From the NCBI GenBank assembly GCA_019671005.1, contig CM033752.1, positions 16,182,001-16,246,000 of the forward strand: a stretch of DNA of 64,000 bases, in the 5' to 3' direction. Shown piece by piece: positions 12,552 to 25,800 of the stretch. The notes below the pieces were generated by a model. It saw only the letters and a program-made list of their open reading frames with translations. It was not told the DNA's origin and did no database searches. Source of the stretch: Hibiscus mutabilis. Its lineage: Eukaryota; Streptophyta; Magnoliopsida; Malvales; Malvaceae. The position numbers and the translations under genes were made by a program. Numbering within the stretch: the stretch's first letter is position 1; every line of letters starts with the position of its first letter.

Positions 12552-13251
12552 AATGATGATGTTGATAATGTTTTAAAAGTGGTTTTCAAAGTAGATTGTT
12601 AAACGATTTTAAATGCACTAATGGTGGTTGTTTTAGAGCACTCCTCACTAAGCCTAGTTTGCTTAAGCTCTCTTTTTCCATCAATGCAAAGAATAAAAGG
12701 GTTGGAGGTAGCAAGTAAGCAAGAATGAATCCAAGGACTTGTTCTTCAAAAGTATGGCTTCGATTTAGACTCGTAGTAATAAAGGCAATATGGTTAATTG
12801 TCATTTGGGAGGGTTCTTTTGTTAAACTCCCGGTTTGTGGAAGTTTTAAATGTTGATTTTGACTTGATTGAGGGTTAATATGCTTGTTAATGATTTAGAA
12901 CTATGTTTTGAATGTTGTGTAGGAAGCATTCTTATAAATGTTGTGGATATTTGAACTATGCTTGTTTGATCTGCTTTAAATGCTTGTATGATCGTGTCAA
13001 GTATGCCTTTGATGATTTATGATGTTTAGGTAAGGTTTGGTAATGTTTAGAGTGAGCCAAAGTGTCATATGTTGGACCTATAGGTCATTGCAAGCCTTTG
13101 CGTACCGGTACGAGTCCCTTGGTTTCAGTATGCGGGGTCTAGGAAGGCTCAGAAAAACGAAAATTTACAAAGGGTATCAGTACACCTAGACACCGTATCG
13201 GTATGCTTAGAGGGAATTATACACTAGTTTTGCTACACGTGATCCCGTACC
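10379..13251 (+). mobile_element. Family-A LTR, first part
   Basis: Begins TGTAACACCCCAATTTTGG. Its right 1.26 kb matches 1-1270 of the window. It carries the box GGCTAGTGACCAAAATG at 10597-10613, an ATG-repeat at 12514-12564, the CCTCACTAAGCCTAG box at 12643-12657 and palindromes near 13090-13210. It is broken at 13251 by element B and resumes at 41787. With the break removed it is about 3.5 kb. No primer site or internal region follows its end at 42397, so it looks like a solo LTR. The flanks TAAAT (10374-10378) and GTTAT (42398-42402) do not match convincingly, so the insertion borders are less secure than for the other elements. Confidence 0.75.
12514..12564. repeat. (GAT)n trinucleotide repeat
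   Basis: Mostly perfect GAT/ATG repeat with a few substitutions inside the A LTR. The matching place in the copy at 1-1889 (near 590) has only a couple of units, so the array expanded in this copy. Confidence 0.9.
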
Positions 13252-14777
13252 TGTAACGCCCCGATTTTGGGCTTGGATGTTAAGGGTTGGTTCGAAGGTC
13301 TGGTGGACCGGTATTAAAGATTAAGTCGGTTTTGGGATTAAATCGGATTAAATAATTTTGAAGGTGATAAAATTGTGGAAAAAATATTCTAAAATCATTA
13401 TTAAATATATTAATGATCGTGGTAAAATCAATTTTGGAAAATGAGTTTTGGAAATCATGCATTTTGACTAGTGACCAAAATGCAAACTTTTAAAACTGTT
13501 GTGAAAAAGGATAAAACTTTGAATTTTTAAGGAGCTAATTATCCTAAATGTTTTTATCAGATTTCTCCCTTTAATTAACTATTTTTAAATGGGTTTTAAA
13601 ATCTATAATAGTGGAGAGAATTAATAAATCATATTTTAAGCTTTTAACAAAAATCACATAACAAACTTTGTAACTTCTTTCTCTCAATTTCTCTCCAGCC
13701 AAACACCTTTCCAACTTCAATTTCTTCAGGTAAAAATCAAAGTTTAATAATTTGGTTGTAACATTCTTGAAACAAGTTGAATCTCTAATGTTTAATGTTG
13801 TTAATAAAGGGGTTTTGGGGTGATAGTTGAATTTAATCTTTGCTGGAAGTAAAAGGATGTTGGGAAAGGTTTTTAGATGTTAATTGATGAAGTTTGATGT
13901 ATTGAATCTCTATATTGTGGCTGGGCTAAGTTTGTAGGATGTTTGAGATTGATTTCGATAAGTTTATGATGGTTTTTGAGTGGGCAACTTGTGAGTTGCG
14001 GGAATCTGCCCGTTTCCTCTAGTTTTATGTGATCGAAACATGGGATAATCAAGGCGAAGTTGCTTAAAGTGGATTGAAGCTTGTCAGGAGCTTGTTTTGC
14101 GTTGGCAAGCAAAGTGAAGTGAAATCAGTGAGTGGAAACGGTTTTAAAAGTCTTTCAAGGGTTTGAAAGTGTTTGTGGGAGTTTAGGTTAAGCTTGAAAC
14201 ACTTACCTAAGCTCGGAAGTAAGTTTCCCTTTTTTGCTCTTTAATATCGGTTCATATATGAGCATGTGAAATTCATGTTATTGTCGTAAAAATGGATTGA
14301 TTTTACTTACTGTAAATGAATGATTTTGAGTACATATGCAGTGGTTTAAAAGTATATGAAATGCTAGTGAGCATTGGTTTCCATTCCGGTTGGGGAATGT
14401 GGTATTGCTTTGGCAATGTGGTTTGCATATGTGATGATTTGCTTAATGCATTGTAAAACAATGAGTAAATGGTTTTGTAAATGATATATTGGCTATGTGA
14501 CAAGGTGAGAAAACATTCAGATATAGTTGGCATGCCATAGGATAAAAGGCACTATAATATGGTTAAAATCGATCGTGGTTAAGGGTCCTTGAGGTAAGCG
14601 GTCGGCTACTCAGACTATGATGTTATCACTTGGGTTGAGTGGTCGATTCCCCTTGTTGATGTTGATCTTGCGGTCGGCAAGGCTATTATATCATGCGGTC
14701 GACACAATATGGGTTATGGTAGTGGTCGACTATCATGAGAGGCCCGTGTATCTGAATTGTAAGGTTAACGGTCGGTT
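13252..14777 (+). mobile_element. Element B 5' LTR, first part
   Basis: Begins TGTAACGCCCCGATTTTGGG and matches the 3' LTR from 35464. Compared with that copy it lacks about 340 bp after 13755 (present at 35957-36295) and about 40 bp near 14010, but keeps about 155 bp around 14370-14525 that the 3' copy has lost near 36968. It ends at the insertion of C, whose duplication CGGTT is at 14773-14777. Confidence 0.9.
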
Positions 14778-15194
14778 TGTAACCCTCTTGACCCGGCCTA
14801 GATGCCCTACCAAACCGAGAATGCTACATTAGGTTTGCCGAAGCAAACCGAAGAAAGATTATAAAAACTGGTCTTTTTTTCTTTTATCTTGTCTATATGC
14901 ATATTATTAAACCTAAGTGTTCATGCTTGCAACGGATGAAATTACAAAAGAAACGGACCGTGGAAAGGAAACCAATTGCATAACGTACAATTTAGGGGCC
15001 AAAACATAAAACTATGAAATTACATGGCCAAAGGTGAAATTAGGGTTAGCAGTCCTCAATTAGTCAGCTTACTTGCTTGTATGTAAAATCTCATCTCAAT
15101 CCGACCATTCAAACTCATTTAATTGACAAAACGAGATTTAGGGACTAAAACAAAATAAAACAAAACCTTCTTTCCATGACATTAATAGCTTTAA

Positions 15195-15490
15195 CGGCCA
15201 CCCGTATCGGTACGCAAGTAACAGTATCGATACGGTGCTCCAGACCCAACAACCCTATTTCGATATGCTATATATTATACCGATACGCCACGTCAGATTA
15301 AAAATTCATTTGAAAATTGTTAAAGGCTGTACCGATACGATACCCTAGTGTTTTGGTACACAGGATTTGTCCTAAAAAGTAGATTCCAGTAGCGTGATAG
15401 CGTATCGATACACCCTGTCTCGTACCAAAACACATTACTCGAAATTGCCTAGCTGTACCATAAGGTCCCCTGCGTATCGGTATGCCTAGG
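15195..15490. repeat. Palindrome cluster (C 3' LTR)
   Basis: Repeated CGTATCGGTACGC, GTATCGATACG and GTACCGATACG words. The equivalent block in the 5' LTR is 23245-23540, and in B 27238-27500 and 41148-41360. Confidence 0.8.
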
Positions 15491-16404
15491 CCTGTAATGT
15501 CATTTTTAGTTGGTTTTTCACTCGATTCTAGATGCATTTAGGTCCTAGCAGCTTGCATGCATGCATACAAACATTCATTTAAGCATATTCCAACACTTGC
15601 ACCCAGATTTAGCAACCATAACAATCATATGCTTCCAAAAGATTCAATCTATAAGCATGTTCCCTAAAGCTTCCACCAAACATACCAAAACACTCAATAG
15701 AACACTTTCCAGCACAAGCAACACACCAACATATCTTCAATACCATACTCAACATATTAAGCTCATCAAGCATGCCAATTAATCAAAGCTATCTAGAAGC
15801 ATACCTAGGCATTCGCCTAGCATCAACCAAAAACCATTAACATGTTAACAAAACCAACTGACTCCAGAATATAGCTTTAATCATGCACAAATACTAGGGA
15901 AAAACAGAATTACATATCCCAAAATCCATGGCGAACACATTGCCTTTTTAACCGAAAACTAAAACTAGTTCATACTCAAAGTAGTCTTGTCCTTGGATCA
16001 CTTAGACTTTGCCTTTGCTGCCTCCAAACCTTAATGCTCTGCATCATTAGAGAAAAGAGAGCGTAAGCACACATGCTTAGTGAGGATGCTCATAAAACAA
16101 TGATTCAATTAAAATCCTTGAAAACCAAACACTCGTTTTCAAACCATGCTTACAACCAAAGCATTTTCATTGTTTCCAAACCGAAACATTTATATCAACA
16201 TTAGGTAAAAACATTTATAATCCACATGCTTAAATCCCAAAGCATTAAATCAACACATGCTTAAATCCCAAAGCATTATAAAGTAGGTCCAACACATGAA
16301 CTTCCATATATTGGCATTTACAGTGACCCCGGGTACATAACCCTTTACCTTGGATAGTCACCCCCTTCCAAACACATATCGGATACACATATTCTCATAC
16401 CATG

Positions 16405-16600
16405 CCTAGTTAAATCGAATGATATCCCAAACCTTGCCTAGTTAAACCGCTAGATTTGACAACCTCGCCTAGTTAAATCGCAGGTTTACTGACATTGCCT
16501 ATTTAAACCGCAATGTCACCATCATCTTGGGCTGCCTAGTTAAACCGCATACCCCAATTGATGTCCCAATAGTCCGAGTGGCCTAGTTAAATCGCCATAC
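16405..16600. repeat. Imperfect CCTAGTTAAACCGC minisatellite
   Basis: Six to seven copies of a core TGCCTAGTTAAACCGC-like word spaced about 25-40 bp apart inside the C 3' LTR. A shorter and more damaged version is at 24428-24590 in the 5' LTR. The word rc-matches the GCGGT(C/T) words repeated in the B LTR near 14597-14710. Confidence 0.75.
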
Positions 16601-18307
16601 CTCAAGGACCCATGGCCACGATCGATTTTTAGTATATATTATAGTGTACTTTATCATATGGCATGCCAACTATATCCGATTGTTTCTCACCTTGTCACAT
16701 AGCCAATATATCATTTACAAAATCATTTACTTACTGTTTGACCATACATTAAGTGAAAACACCACATATGCAACTCATATTGCCCAAGCAATACCCCATT
16801 CCCAACCGGAATGAAAACCAATGCTTACTATCATTTTTATATACCTTTTAACCATTGCACATGTATTCAAAACCATGCATTTATAGTAAGTAAAACAAAC
16901 CATGTTTAAAACCAAACGTATAAACGACCATGCTCATATCCAATCTGATATTCAAGAGCAAAATGAGGCAAACTTACTTCCGAGCTTAGGTAAATGTATC
17001 AAAATTAACCTAAACTCCTAACATCATTTGCAAACCTTTAGAAAGCCTTTAAAACCAGTTTCCACTCACCAATTCCACTTCGCTTTGCTCGCCTAAGCAA
17101 ATCGAGCTCCCAGCAAGCCACAATCCACCTTAAGATGCTTTGCCTTGATTATCCCCTGTTTTGGACACACAAAACCAGAGGAAACATGCATCAAAATGCA
17201 TCCAAACCTCTGCCTCAAAGCAATCACCCACAACTCATAAGTTGCCCACTCAAAAGCCATCTGAAACTCATCAAAATCAACCTCAAACGCTTCTCAACCT
17301 TAACCCAGCCACAATATAACGATTCAATACATCAAACTTCAACAATTTACAACTAGAAACCCTTTTACAACATCCTTTTACTTCTAGAAATGATTAAACA
17401 CCAAAATCATCACAAAACCTTTAACTAACAACCTTGAATATTGGAGATTCAACTAGTTTCGGGATTACAATGTTAAATCCAAGCTTTTAACATCAATAAA
17501 CATCAAAATCATGATCTAATCTGATCAAGAACCCAGCAAAACAGATCCACTTCGAAAAAATACCAATTTCATCAATCAAAACACAATTAAACCAACTTTC
17601 CTTAATTAAACTATCAAAACACATTAGAAAATAATTGTAAAGGATCAAGAACTTGGGAATTTCGTAAAGAACCTTTCATTAGAGGAGAAGTACGAATCCT
17701 TACCTCCAATGCTGATTTCTCCCCTTAATTGCTTAGTAAAACATGAAAATCAAGAGAATAACAATAAGTATTTGATGAAAAAGCATTAGGAAATCAAATG
17801 TAAATCAAAACCTTTGATTTTTACCTGAAGAAATTGAAGTTGGAAAGGTGTTTGGCTGGAGAGAAATTGAGATAAAGAAGTTGCAAAGTTTGTTACATGA
17901 ATTTTGTTAAAAATCCAAAATATGATTTACTAATTCTCTCCACTTTTAAAGCCTTTTAAATCCCATTTAAAATCAGTTAATTAAATGGAGAAATCTGTTA
18001 AAAATATTTACGATAAATAGCTCCATAAAGATTCAAAGTTTCAATTCCTTTTCAAAAGAGTCACTAAAACAATTTTCAAAGTTTGCATTTTGGTCACTAG
18101 TCCAAAATGTCCAATTTCCAAATCTCATTTTCCAAAATTGATTTTACCATAATTATTATTATATTAAATAATGATTTTATAACATTTTCCCATATTTTTA
18201 TCACCTTTAAAAATATTTAATCCGATTTAATCATAACATCTAATACTGGTCCACTAGACCCTTAAATCGAACCCCAAAACATCTAGACCCAAAACTGAGG
18301 TGTTACA

Positions 18308-18321
18308 ACTCTCCCCTCCTA
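18308..18321 (-). other. Polypurine tract of element C
   Basis: Read on the minus strand it is AGGAGGGGAGAGT immediately before the TGTAACA start of the 3' LTR, the plus-strand primer position. Confidence 0.85.
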
Positions 18322-19859
18322 AGAAATTTTGTCCTCGAAATTTACCTGGAGGAAATAAATGCTAAAATTACTCCAACATGTCATCCTTGCTTTCCCAAGT
18401 GGCTTCCTCGACACCACGATGTTGCCAAAAGACCTTAACAAGTTCAATCGTCTTGCCACGAAGAACCTTGCTATTGGAATCAAGGATTTCCAATGGCTTC
18501 TCATCATAGGATAAATCCAATCTCAACTCAATATGCTCCACCGGCATAACATGCGAAGGATCTGAACGATACCTCTGTAACATAGATACATAGAACACAT
18601 CATGTATTTTCTCTAGCTCGAGAGGCAACCTTAACCGATAAGCCACAGGACCAACTCACTCTACAATCTCATACGGCCCAATAAACCTCGGACTGAGCTT
18701 ACCCTTACGTCCGAACTGCATCACCTTTTTCCACGGTGACACTTTCAAGAATACACGATCACCCACTGCATATTCAATCTCCCTACGCTTAAAAACCGCG
18801 TAAGATTTTTGCTGATCTGCAGCCACTTTCAACCGATCACACACAAGCTTTACCTTCTCATCTGTGTCCTTCAACACATGTGGTAAGGAAACATGCTTTT
18901 CCCTACTTCAGCCCAACACAAAGGCGTACGACACCTCCGGCCACACAACGCCTCATACGGTGCCATCTATATGCTCGCTTGATAGCTATTATTATAAGCA
19001 AACTCCACTAAGGGTAAATGCTTCTCCCAGGTTCCTTGAAACTCAATAATACAACATCTCAACATATCCTCCAAGACCTGGATAACACCCTCTGACTGTC
19101 TATTTGTCTGAGGATGACACGCAGTACTGAATCCCAATCTCGTACCCAAAGCCTGATCCAGACTTCTCCAAAACCCCACTGTAAACCTCAGATCTCTATC
19201 CGAAACAATTGACTTAAGTACCCTGTGCAAACGCACATTCTCAGCGATGTACAAATCTGCCAACTTATCCAAGGTATACATCGTATGCACTGGCAGAAAA
19301 TGTGCACACTTCGTAAACTGATCAACAATCACCCGAATGGAATCCTTGTTAGTCGGTGTCAATGGCAACCCAACACGAAATCCATGGTGATTCTCTCCCA
19401 TTTCCATTATAGAATCCTCAACGGCTGCAACAACCTGGATGAAAATTGATGTCCAGCCTTAACCCGCTGGCATACCATACACTTAGAAACAAACTCTGCC
19501 ACATCCTTTTTTAAATCAACCTAATAGTATACTTCCTTCAAATCACAATACATTTTGGTACTACCGAGATGTATAGCAAAAGGACTAGAATGTGCCTCAG
19601 CCAAAATAGCGTGCCTAAGTTCCAAATCTTTCGGCACCACTATTCGACTCTTAAAGCACAAAGCCACATCATCACCAAAATGAAAATCCGTCGGATTACC
19701 ATCTACTATGTCCTTAAGATGGGGCACCAAGGAATCATCATACGGTTGCTTAGCTTTAATCAACTGTGACAACGTAGGATTAACTTGCAACTCAGCCAGC
19801 AAACCACCTTCCCGTGTCATACTCAACCTCGTAAAGAATTGCCCTAAGCTCAACCGCAA
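18322..19859 (-). pseudogene. pol: Element C integrase with C-terminal chromodomain (broken)
   Basis: The integrase joins element cDNA to host DNA. On the minus strand the N-terminal zinc-binding region (LRHAILAEAHSSPFAIH, later CMVCQRVK) runs from about 19790 to 19450. The core follows in another frame with VIVDQFTKCAHFLPVHT, IVSDRDLRFTVGFW (second catalytic Asp) and NRQSEGVIQVLEDML (catalytic Glu). The first catalytic Asp region is frame-shifted near 19400. Then comes KLSPRFIGPYEIVE, a GPY/F-type motif. A chromodomain lies at about 18510-18367, with LRGKTIELVKVFWQHRG and EEATWESKDDM. The chromodomain tail is characteristic of chromoviruses, where it is thought to direct insertion to chromatin marks. 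Stops near 18655, 18880 and 19520 break the frame. Confidence 0.88.
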
Positions 19860-21186
19860 CCTTGCAACTCAACGCATCCGCAACCACATTTGCTTTTCCA
19901 AGATGATACTCAATCGTCAGGTCGTAATCCTTAAGCAACTCCAACCATCTTCGTTACCTAAGGTTTAGATCCTTTTGAGACATCAAATATTTCAAACTCT
20001 TATGATCCGTAAAGACAACACATTTTTCTCCATAAAGTTAGTGTCGCCAAATCTTCAATGCAAACACCACAGCCGCAAGCTCTACTACATGAGTCGGGTA
20101 GTTTCGCTCATGAACTTTCAACTACCTCGACGTATAGGCTAGAACCTTGCCATCTTGCATCAGCACGCAATCCAAACCAACGTAAGACGTATCACTATAC
20201 ACTACAAACTTCTTCCTTGACTCCGGTTGAATCAACACAGAAGCATGTGCCAAAGCCTCCTTTAACTTCTAAAAACTCTGTTGTTGCTTCTCCGTCCACA
20301 CATATGGTACATTCTTCTGTAACAACTTTGTCAATGGTGACGCAATACTAGAAACCCCATCCACAAAGCGCCGATAATAACCAACCAACCCAAGAAAACT
20401 GTGAACTTTAGACACTGTCTTAGGTTGCTTCCAATTGAGAATAGCTTCAACTTTCTGTAGATCAACACGGATACCCTCCGCGTAAACCATATAGCCAAAA
20501 AACATCACCTCCTTGAGCAAAAACTCACACTTGCTCAATTTGGCATGCATCTAATTATCCTTTAAAGTTTGCAACACAATCCGCAAGTGCTGATCATGTT
20601 GTTCCTCGGTACGAGAGTACATGAGTATATCATCGATAAAAACTACTATGAACTGATCAAGTTACTCATGAAACACCCTATTCATCAGGTCCATGAATAT
20701 AGCCGGGGCATTTGTTAAACCAAACGGCATCACCAGGAACTCGTAATGCCCGTACCTCATTCGAAAAGTAGTCTAATGCACATCTGTATCCTTAACCTTC
20801 AACTGATAATACCCCAATCTTAAATCAATCTTTGAAAAAACCGCTACCCCACGAAACTGATCGAACAAGTCATCAATCCGCGACAACAGGTACTTGTTCT
20901 TCACTGTCAACTTATTCAACTAGCGGTAATCAATGCACATACGCATCGAACCATCATTCTTCTTCACAAAAAGAACTGGAGCATCCCAGGGCGATATGCT
21001 AGGTCGAATGAACCCATGATCTAACAACACCTGGAGCTGCGTTTTCAACTCCTTTGGTTCCATCCGATAAGGACCAATAGACACCGGAGTCGTACCCTCA
21101 TATGTCTCAATACTGAATTCCACTTCTCTATCAGGCAGTAAACCTGGAAACTCTTTAGGAAAACCTCCAGAAAATCGCAAACTGTC
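19860..21186 (-). pseudogene. pol: Element C reverse transcriptase and RNase H (broken)
   Basis: Minus-strand frames cover the RT: LLDHGFIRPSISPWDAPV, FVKKNDGSMRMCIDYR, then IDLRLGYYQLKV, YEFLVMPFGLTNAPA and the catalytic FIDDILMYS near 20630. The thumb region reads KLSKCEFLLKEV and FLGLVGYYRRFVDG. RNase H follows with VVYSDTSY, VFTDHKSLKYLMSQKDLN and EYHLGKANVVADALS, so catalytic Asp residues are still visible. At least eight in-frame stops or shifts (for example near 20924, 20775, 20670, 20550, 20270 and 20125) show it is dead. It compares closely with B 33202-34545. Confidence 0.9.
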
Positions 21187-21596
21187 CGAATATCCTGCAC
21201 TCGAACACCCTTGGCTTCTGAATTCATAACGTCAACCACAAAAACTTCATAATCATCAGCTAACCTCAAGTAAATCCTTTTAGATTCACAATCCACAATC
21301 GCCTTGTGTTCACTCAACCAATCCATTACCAAGATAAAGCCGAAACCATGGAATGACAACTCCATCAGATTCGCGGCAAACTCATGACCTTGCACTACCA
21401 AAGGACAACGCCTATACAACCTTTTAGTTGTAACCGTCTCCCCAAAGGAACTTGTTACTAGCATGCCAACATCTAAGATCTCAACAGGAACATTCAGCAG
21501 AGATGCATGCTCCCTTAAGATATATGAATGAGTAGACCCTGAATCAATCAACGAAAACAATGACAAAGACTGCAAGGTAAAGGTACATGCGATCAC
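21187..21596 (-). pseudogene. pol: Element C aspartic protease (gag-pol link, partly open)
   Basis: A minus-strand frame with FSLIDSGSTHSYILREHASL carries the retroviral-type DSG active site. It continues with EILDVGMLVTSSFGETV, RRCPLVVQGHEFAANLMEL and FILVMDWLSEHKAIVDC. Compared with B, about 30 codons are missing after ADDYEV (B has them at 33082-33180). It processes the gag-pol polyprotein in active relatives. The frame stays open through the active site into the start of RT, then shifts near 21180. Confidence 0.88.
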
Positions 21597-21659
21597 ATCA
21601 GTGTCATTGCACCCCTCACAATAAGCATAAACTAGAGCCGACCCACCATTCTCTGGTCA

Positions 21660-22654
21660 CATGAGGACAATCACGCTTCAGATGATCTTGAGATCCACAC
21701 ACCCAGCAACTTTTGGTATTTCCCCAATATGTACCCATGTGATGTCGACCACAATGCTTACACTCAACTAGAATGTGCACACCCTGATTACCATGGCCAA
21801 CATTGCCATGCTTAAACTCTGGCTTGAACCTCTTGTCCCGTGACCTCTTATTCTGCTTCCTAGAATAAGCAGAATCAGCCGCTCTCTTACCAAAGCTCCC
21901 AAGGACTGTTCAATATCCTTGGCACAGTTCACAAGCACATCAAAATCCGTGTAATCTGTAGCCAATAGGTACATCTTGATATCCTTCCCAAGACCATAGC
22001 AGAACCTATTGCACCTCTCATGATCATCCGGAACCAACTCTGAGGCATACTGACTCAGGCGAACAAACTTTACCTCATACTCAGCCACAGACATGTCGCC
22101 CTGTTCCAAAGCCATAAACTCACGTTTCCTCGCATCCAGATACTGAGGACCAAGGTACTTCTTTTTGAAAGCCCTTCGAAAGAACTCCCAAGTAACATCC
22201 ACTTCTAGAACATTAGGAATTGTGGTTACCCACCATGTAAAAGAGACACGGTACATCCCAGCTTGCACTCTTCATTACAGCCCATCTGGTTCAGAATACA
22301 AATCGTACTCTCAAGCCAACCCTCGGCTGCCTTAGGGCTCAATCCCCTGAACTTTACACCTTCTAAACTACGGAGACGCTCTAACGGTAAACCTTGATTA
22401 ACCACTACCGCAGGTGCTGGTGCTTGCGCTCCAGCCATCGCTGCTTGAAAGGCTCCCATTATTGCTTGAACCAACGACATCAAATCTCCAAAAACTGGCC
22501 TTTGTGGAATCGGTGGTACATCGCCCACCTCAGCGTCAACTGGAGGAACCACTAGAGGAGGAGCAGGTAAGGTAATACGAGGATTTACTCATTTGTCATT
22601 ATTCTACCCAGACCCGACATTACCAGCCATCAAACGAGTCTCACGTCGAGCCAT
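21660..22654 (-). pseudogene. gag: Element C gag (broken)
   Basis: The capsid/nucleocapsid protein of the element. The likely start is the ATG at 22654-22652 (MARRETRLMAG), about 220 bases inside the primer site; stops follow within 25 codons. The capsid core spans about 22420-21940, with LRSLEGVKFRGLSPKAAEGW, then WEFFRRAFKKKYLGPQY and GDMSVAEYEVKFVRLSQYA, the Retrotrans_gag pattern. It ends in an intact CCHC zinc knuckle (C-x2-C-x4-H-x4-C) at 21667-21708. A frame change lies near 22226-22268 and another after 21890. Confidence 0.9.
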
Positions 22655-22872
22655 GCTAACAGAAGCATCAAAAACAAATGAAAGTCAGGCTAACATAAGG
22701 CAAAGGATCCAAGACAACCTTATAAAACATTTTAAAACCTCGGTAATAGGCAATGTGTTGCCAATTCATACCCCAATATGATGTAAGACAATCACCTTAC
22801 ATATTCACAATCATCGTGCATATCAAGCAATGACATACAATCATATAACAACATCCCAACCTTTCGAAACCT

Positions 22873-22885
22873 GGATCTAATACCA
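22873..22885 (-). other. Primer-binding site of element C (tRNA-Met)
   Basis: On the minus strand it reads TGGTATTAGATCC, two changes from the canonical TGGTATCAGAGCC complementary to initiator tRNA-Met. Confidence 0.8.
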
Positions 22886-22889
22886 ACAA

Positions 22890-25800
22890 CCGAGAGCGTT
22901 ATATTAGGTTTGCCGAAGCAAAATGGAGAATGATTACGAAAACTGGTCCTTTTTTTCTTTTATCTTGTCTAGATGCATATTATTAAACCTAAGTGTTCAT
23001 TCTTACAACAGATGAAATTACAATGGAAATGGACTGCGAAAAGGCAACCAATTGCATAGCGTACAATTTAGGGACCAAAACATAAAACTGTGAAATTACA
23101 TGGCCAAAGGTGAAACTAGGGTTATCAGTCCTCAATTAGTCAGCTTACTTGCTTGCATGTAAAATCTCATCTCAATCCGACCATTCAAACTCATTTAATT
23201 GACAAAATAAGATTTATGGACTAAAAGACATTAACAGCTTTAACGGCCACCCGTATCGATACGCAAGTAAACGTATTGATACGGTGCTCTAGACCCAACA
23301 ACACCGTTTTGATACGCTGCATATTGTACCAGTATGCCACGTCAGATTAAAACTTCATTTGAAACTTGTTAAAGGCCGTACTGATACGATACCCAAGTGT
23401 TACAGTACACGGGATTTGTCCCAAAAAGTAGAATCCAGTAGCGTGGTAGCGTATCGATACACCCTATCTCGTATTGAAACACATTGCTTGAAATTGCCTA
23501 GCTGTACCTATACGGTCCCTTACGTATCGGTACGCCTGGGCCTATAATGTTATTTTTAGCTGGTTTTTCACTCGATTCTAGATGCATTTAGGTCCTAACA
23601 GCTTGCATACATGCATACAAACATTCATTTAAGCATATTCCAACACTTGCACCTAGATTTAGCAACTATGACAATCATATACTTCCAAAAGATTCAATCT
23701 ATAGGCATGCCCCCTAAAGCTTCCACCAAACATACCAAAACACTCAATAGAACACTTTCCAGCACAAGCAACACACCAAAACATCTTCAATACCAAACTC
23801 AACACATTAAGCTCATCAAGCATGCCAATCAATCAAGCTATCTAGATGCATACCTAAGCATTCACCTAGCATCAACCATAAACCAAAAACCATTAACATG
23901 CTTAACAAAACCAATCGACTCCATAATACAGCTTTAATCATGCACAAATACTAGGGAAAACAGAATTACTTATCCCAAAATCCATGGTGAACACATTGCT
24001 TTATTAATTGAAAACTAAAACCGAGTTCATACTCAAAGTAGTCTTGTCCTCGGATCACTTAGACTTTGCCTTTGATGCCTCCAAACCTTAATGCTCTGCA
24101 TCATTAGAGAAAAGAGAGCGTAAGCAAACATACTTAGTGAGGATGCTCATAAAACAATGATGCAACTAAAATCCTTGAAAACCAAACACTCATTTTCAAA
24201 CCATGCTTACAACCAAAGCATTTTCATTGTTTCCAAACCAAAACATGTATATCAACATTAGGTAAAAACCTTTATAATCCACATGCTTAAATCCCAAAGC
24301 ATTATAAAGTAGGTTCAACACATGAACTTCCATATATTGGCATTTATAGTGACCCCAGGTACATAACCCTTTACCTTGGATAGTCACCCCCATCCAAACA
24401 CATATCGGATACACGAATTCTCATACCATGCCTAGTTAAACCGCATGACATCCCAAACCTTTCCTAGTTAAAAAGATTTGGCAACCTCACCTAGTTAAAC
24501 TGTGAGTTTACCGACATTGCCTAGTTAAACCGCAATTTCACCATCATCTTGGGCTGCCTATTAAACCTGCATACCCCTAGTTAAAATGCCATACCTTAAG
24601 GACCCATGGCCACGATCGATTTTTAGTTTATATTATAGTGCACTTTATCCTATGGCATACCAACTATATCTGATTATTTCTCACCTTGTCACATAGCCAA
24701 TATATCATTTACAAAATCATTTACTTACTGTTTTACCATGCATTAAACGAAAATACCACATATGCAACTCATATTGCACAAGCAATAACCCATTCCCAAT
24801 TGGAATGAAAACCAATGCTCACTAGCATTTTTATATACCTTTTAACCGTTGCGTATGTATTCAAAACCATGCATTTACAGTAAGTAAAACAAACCATGTT
24901 TAAAACCAAATGTATAAATGACCATGCTCATATCCAATCCGATATTCAAGAGAAAAATGAGGGAAACTTACTTCCGAGCTTAGGTAAGTGCATCAAGCTT
25001 AACCTAAACTCCCAACATTATTTACAAACATTTAGAAAGCCTTTAAAACTAGTTTCCACTCACCAATTCCACTTCACTTTGCTCACGTAAGAAAATTGAG
25101 CTCCCAGCAAGCCACAATCCACCTTAAGATGCTTTGCCTTGATTATCCCCTGTTTTGGCTACACAAAACCAGAGGAAACATGCATCAAAATGCGTCCAAA
25201 CCTCTACCTCAAAGCAATCACCCGCAACTCACAAGTTTCCCACTCAAAAGCCATCTGAAACTCATCAAAATCAACCTCAAACACATCTCAACCTTAACCC
25301 AGCCATAATATAACGATTCAATACATCAAACTTCAACAATTAACAACTAGAAATCCTTTTACAACATCCTTTTACTTCCAGCAATGATTAAACACCAAAA
25401 TCATCACAAAAACCTTTAACTACCAACCTTAAATATTGGAGACTCAACTAGTTTCAAGATTACAATGTTAAATCCAAGCTTTTAACATCAATAAACATCA
25501 AAATCATGATCTAATCTAATCAAGAACCCAGCAAAATAGATCCACTTCGAAAATTACCAATTTCATCAATCAAAACACAATTAAACCAACTTTCCTTAAT
25601 TAAACTATCAAAACAAATTAGAAAACAATTGTAAAGGATCAAGAACTTGGGAATTTCAGTAAAGAACCTTTCATTAGAGGAGAAGAATGAATCTTTACCT
25701 CCAATGCTGATTTCTCCCCTTAATTGCTTAGTAAAACATGAAAATCAAGAGAATAACAACAAGTATTTGATGAAAAAGCATTAGGAAATCAAATGGAAAT

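Larger units (their letters stand above)
14778..18307 (-). mobile_element. Element C 3' LTR
   Basis: A 3.5-kb LTR, TGTAACC...TGTTACA in plus orientation. It matches 22890-26298 throughout; stretches compared by eye agree at roughly nine bases in ten. It contains palindromes at 15195-15490, the ATGCTTAGTGAGGATGC box near 16072-16088, a CCTAGTTAAACCGC minisatellite and the CATTTTGGTCACTAGTCC box at 18089-18106. Open frames here (for example 15561-15782 and 17135-17356) lie wholly in LTR sequence and resemble no protein. Confidence 0.92.
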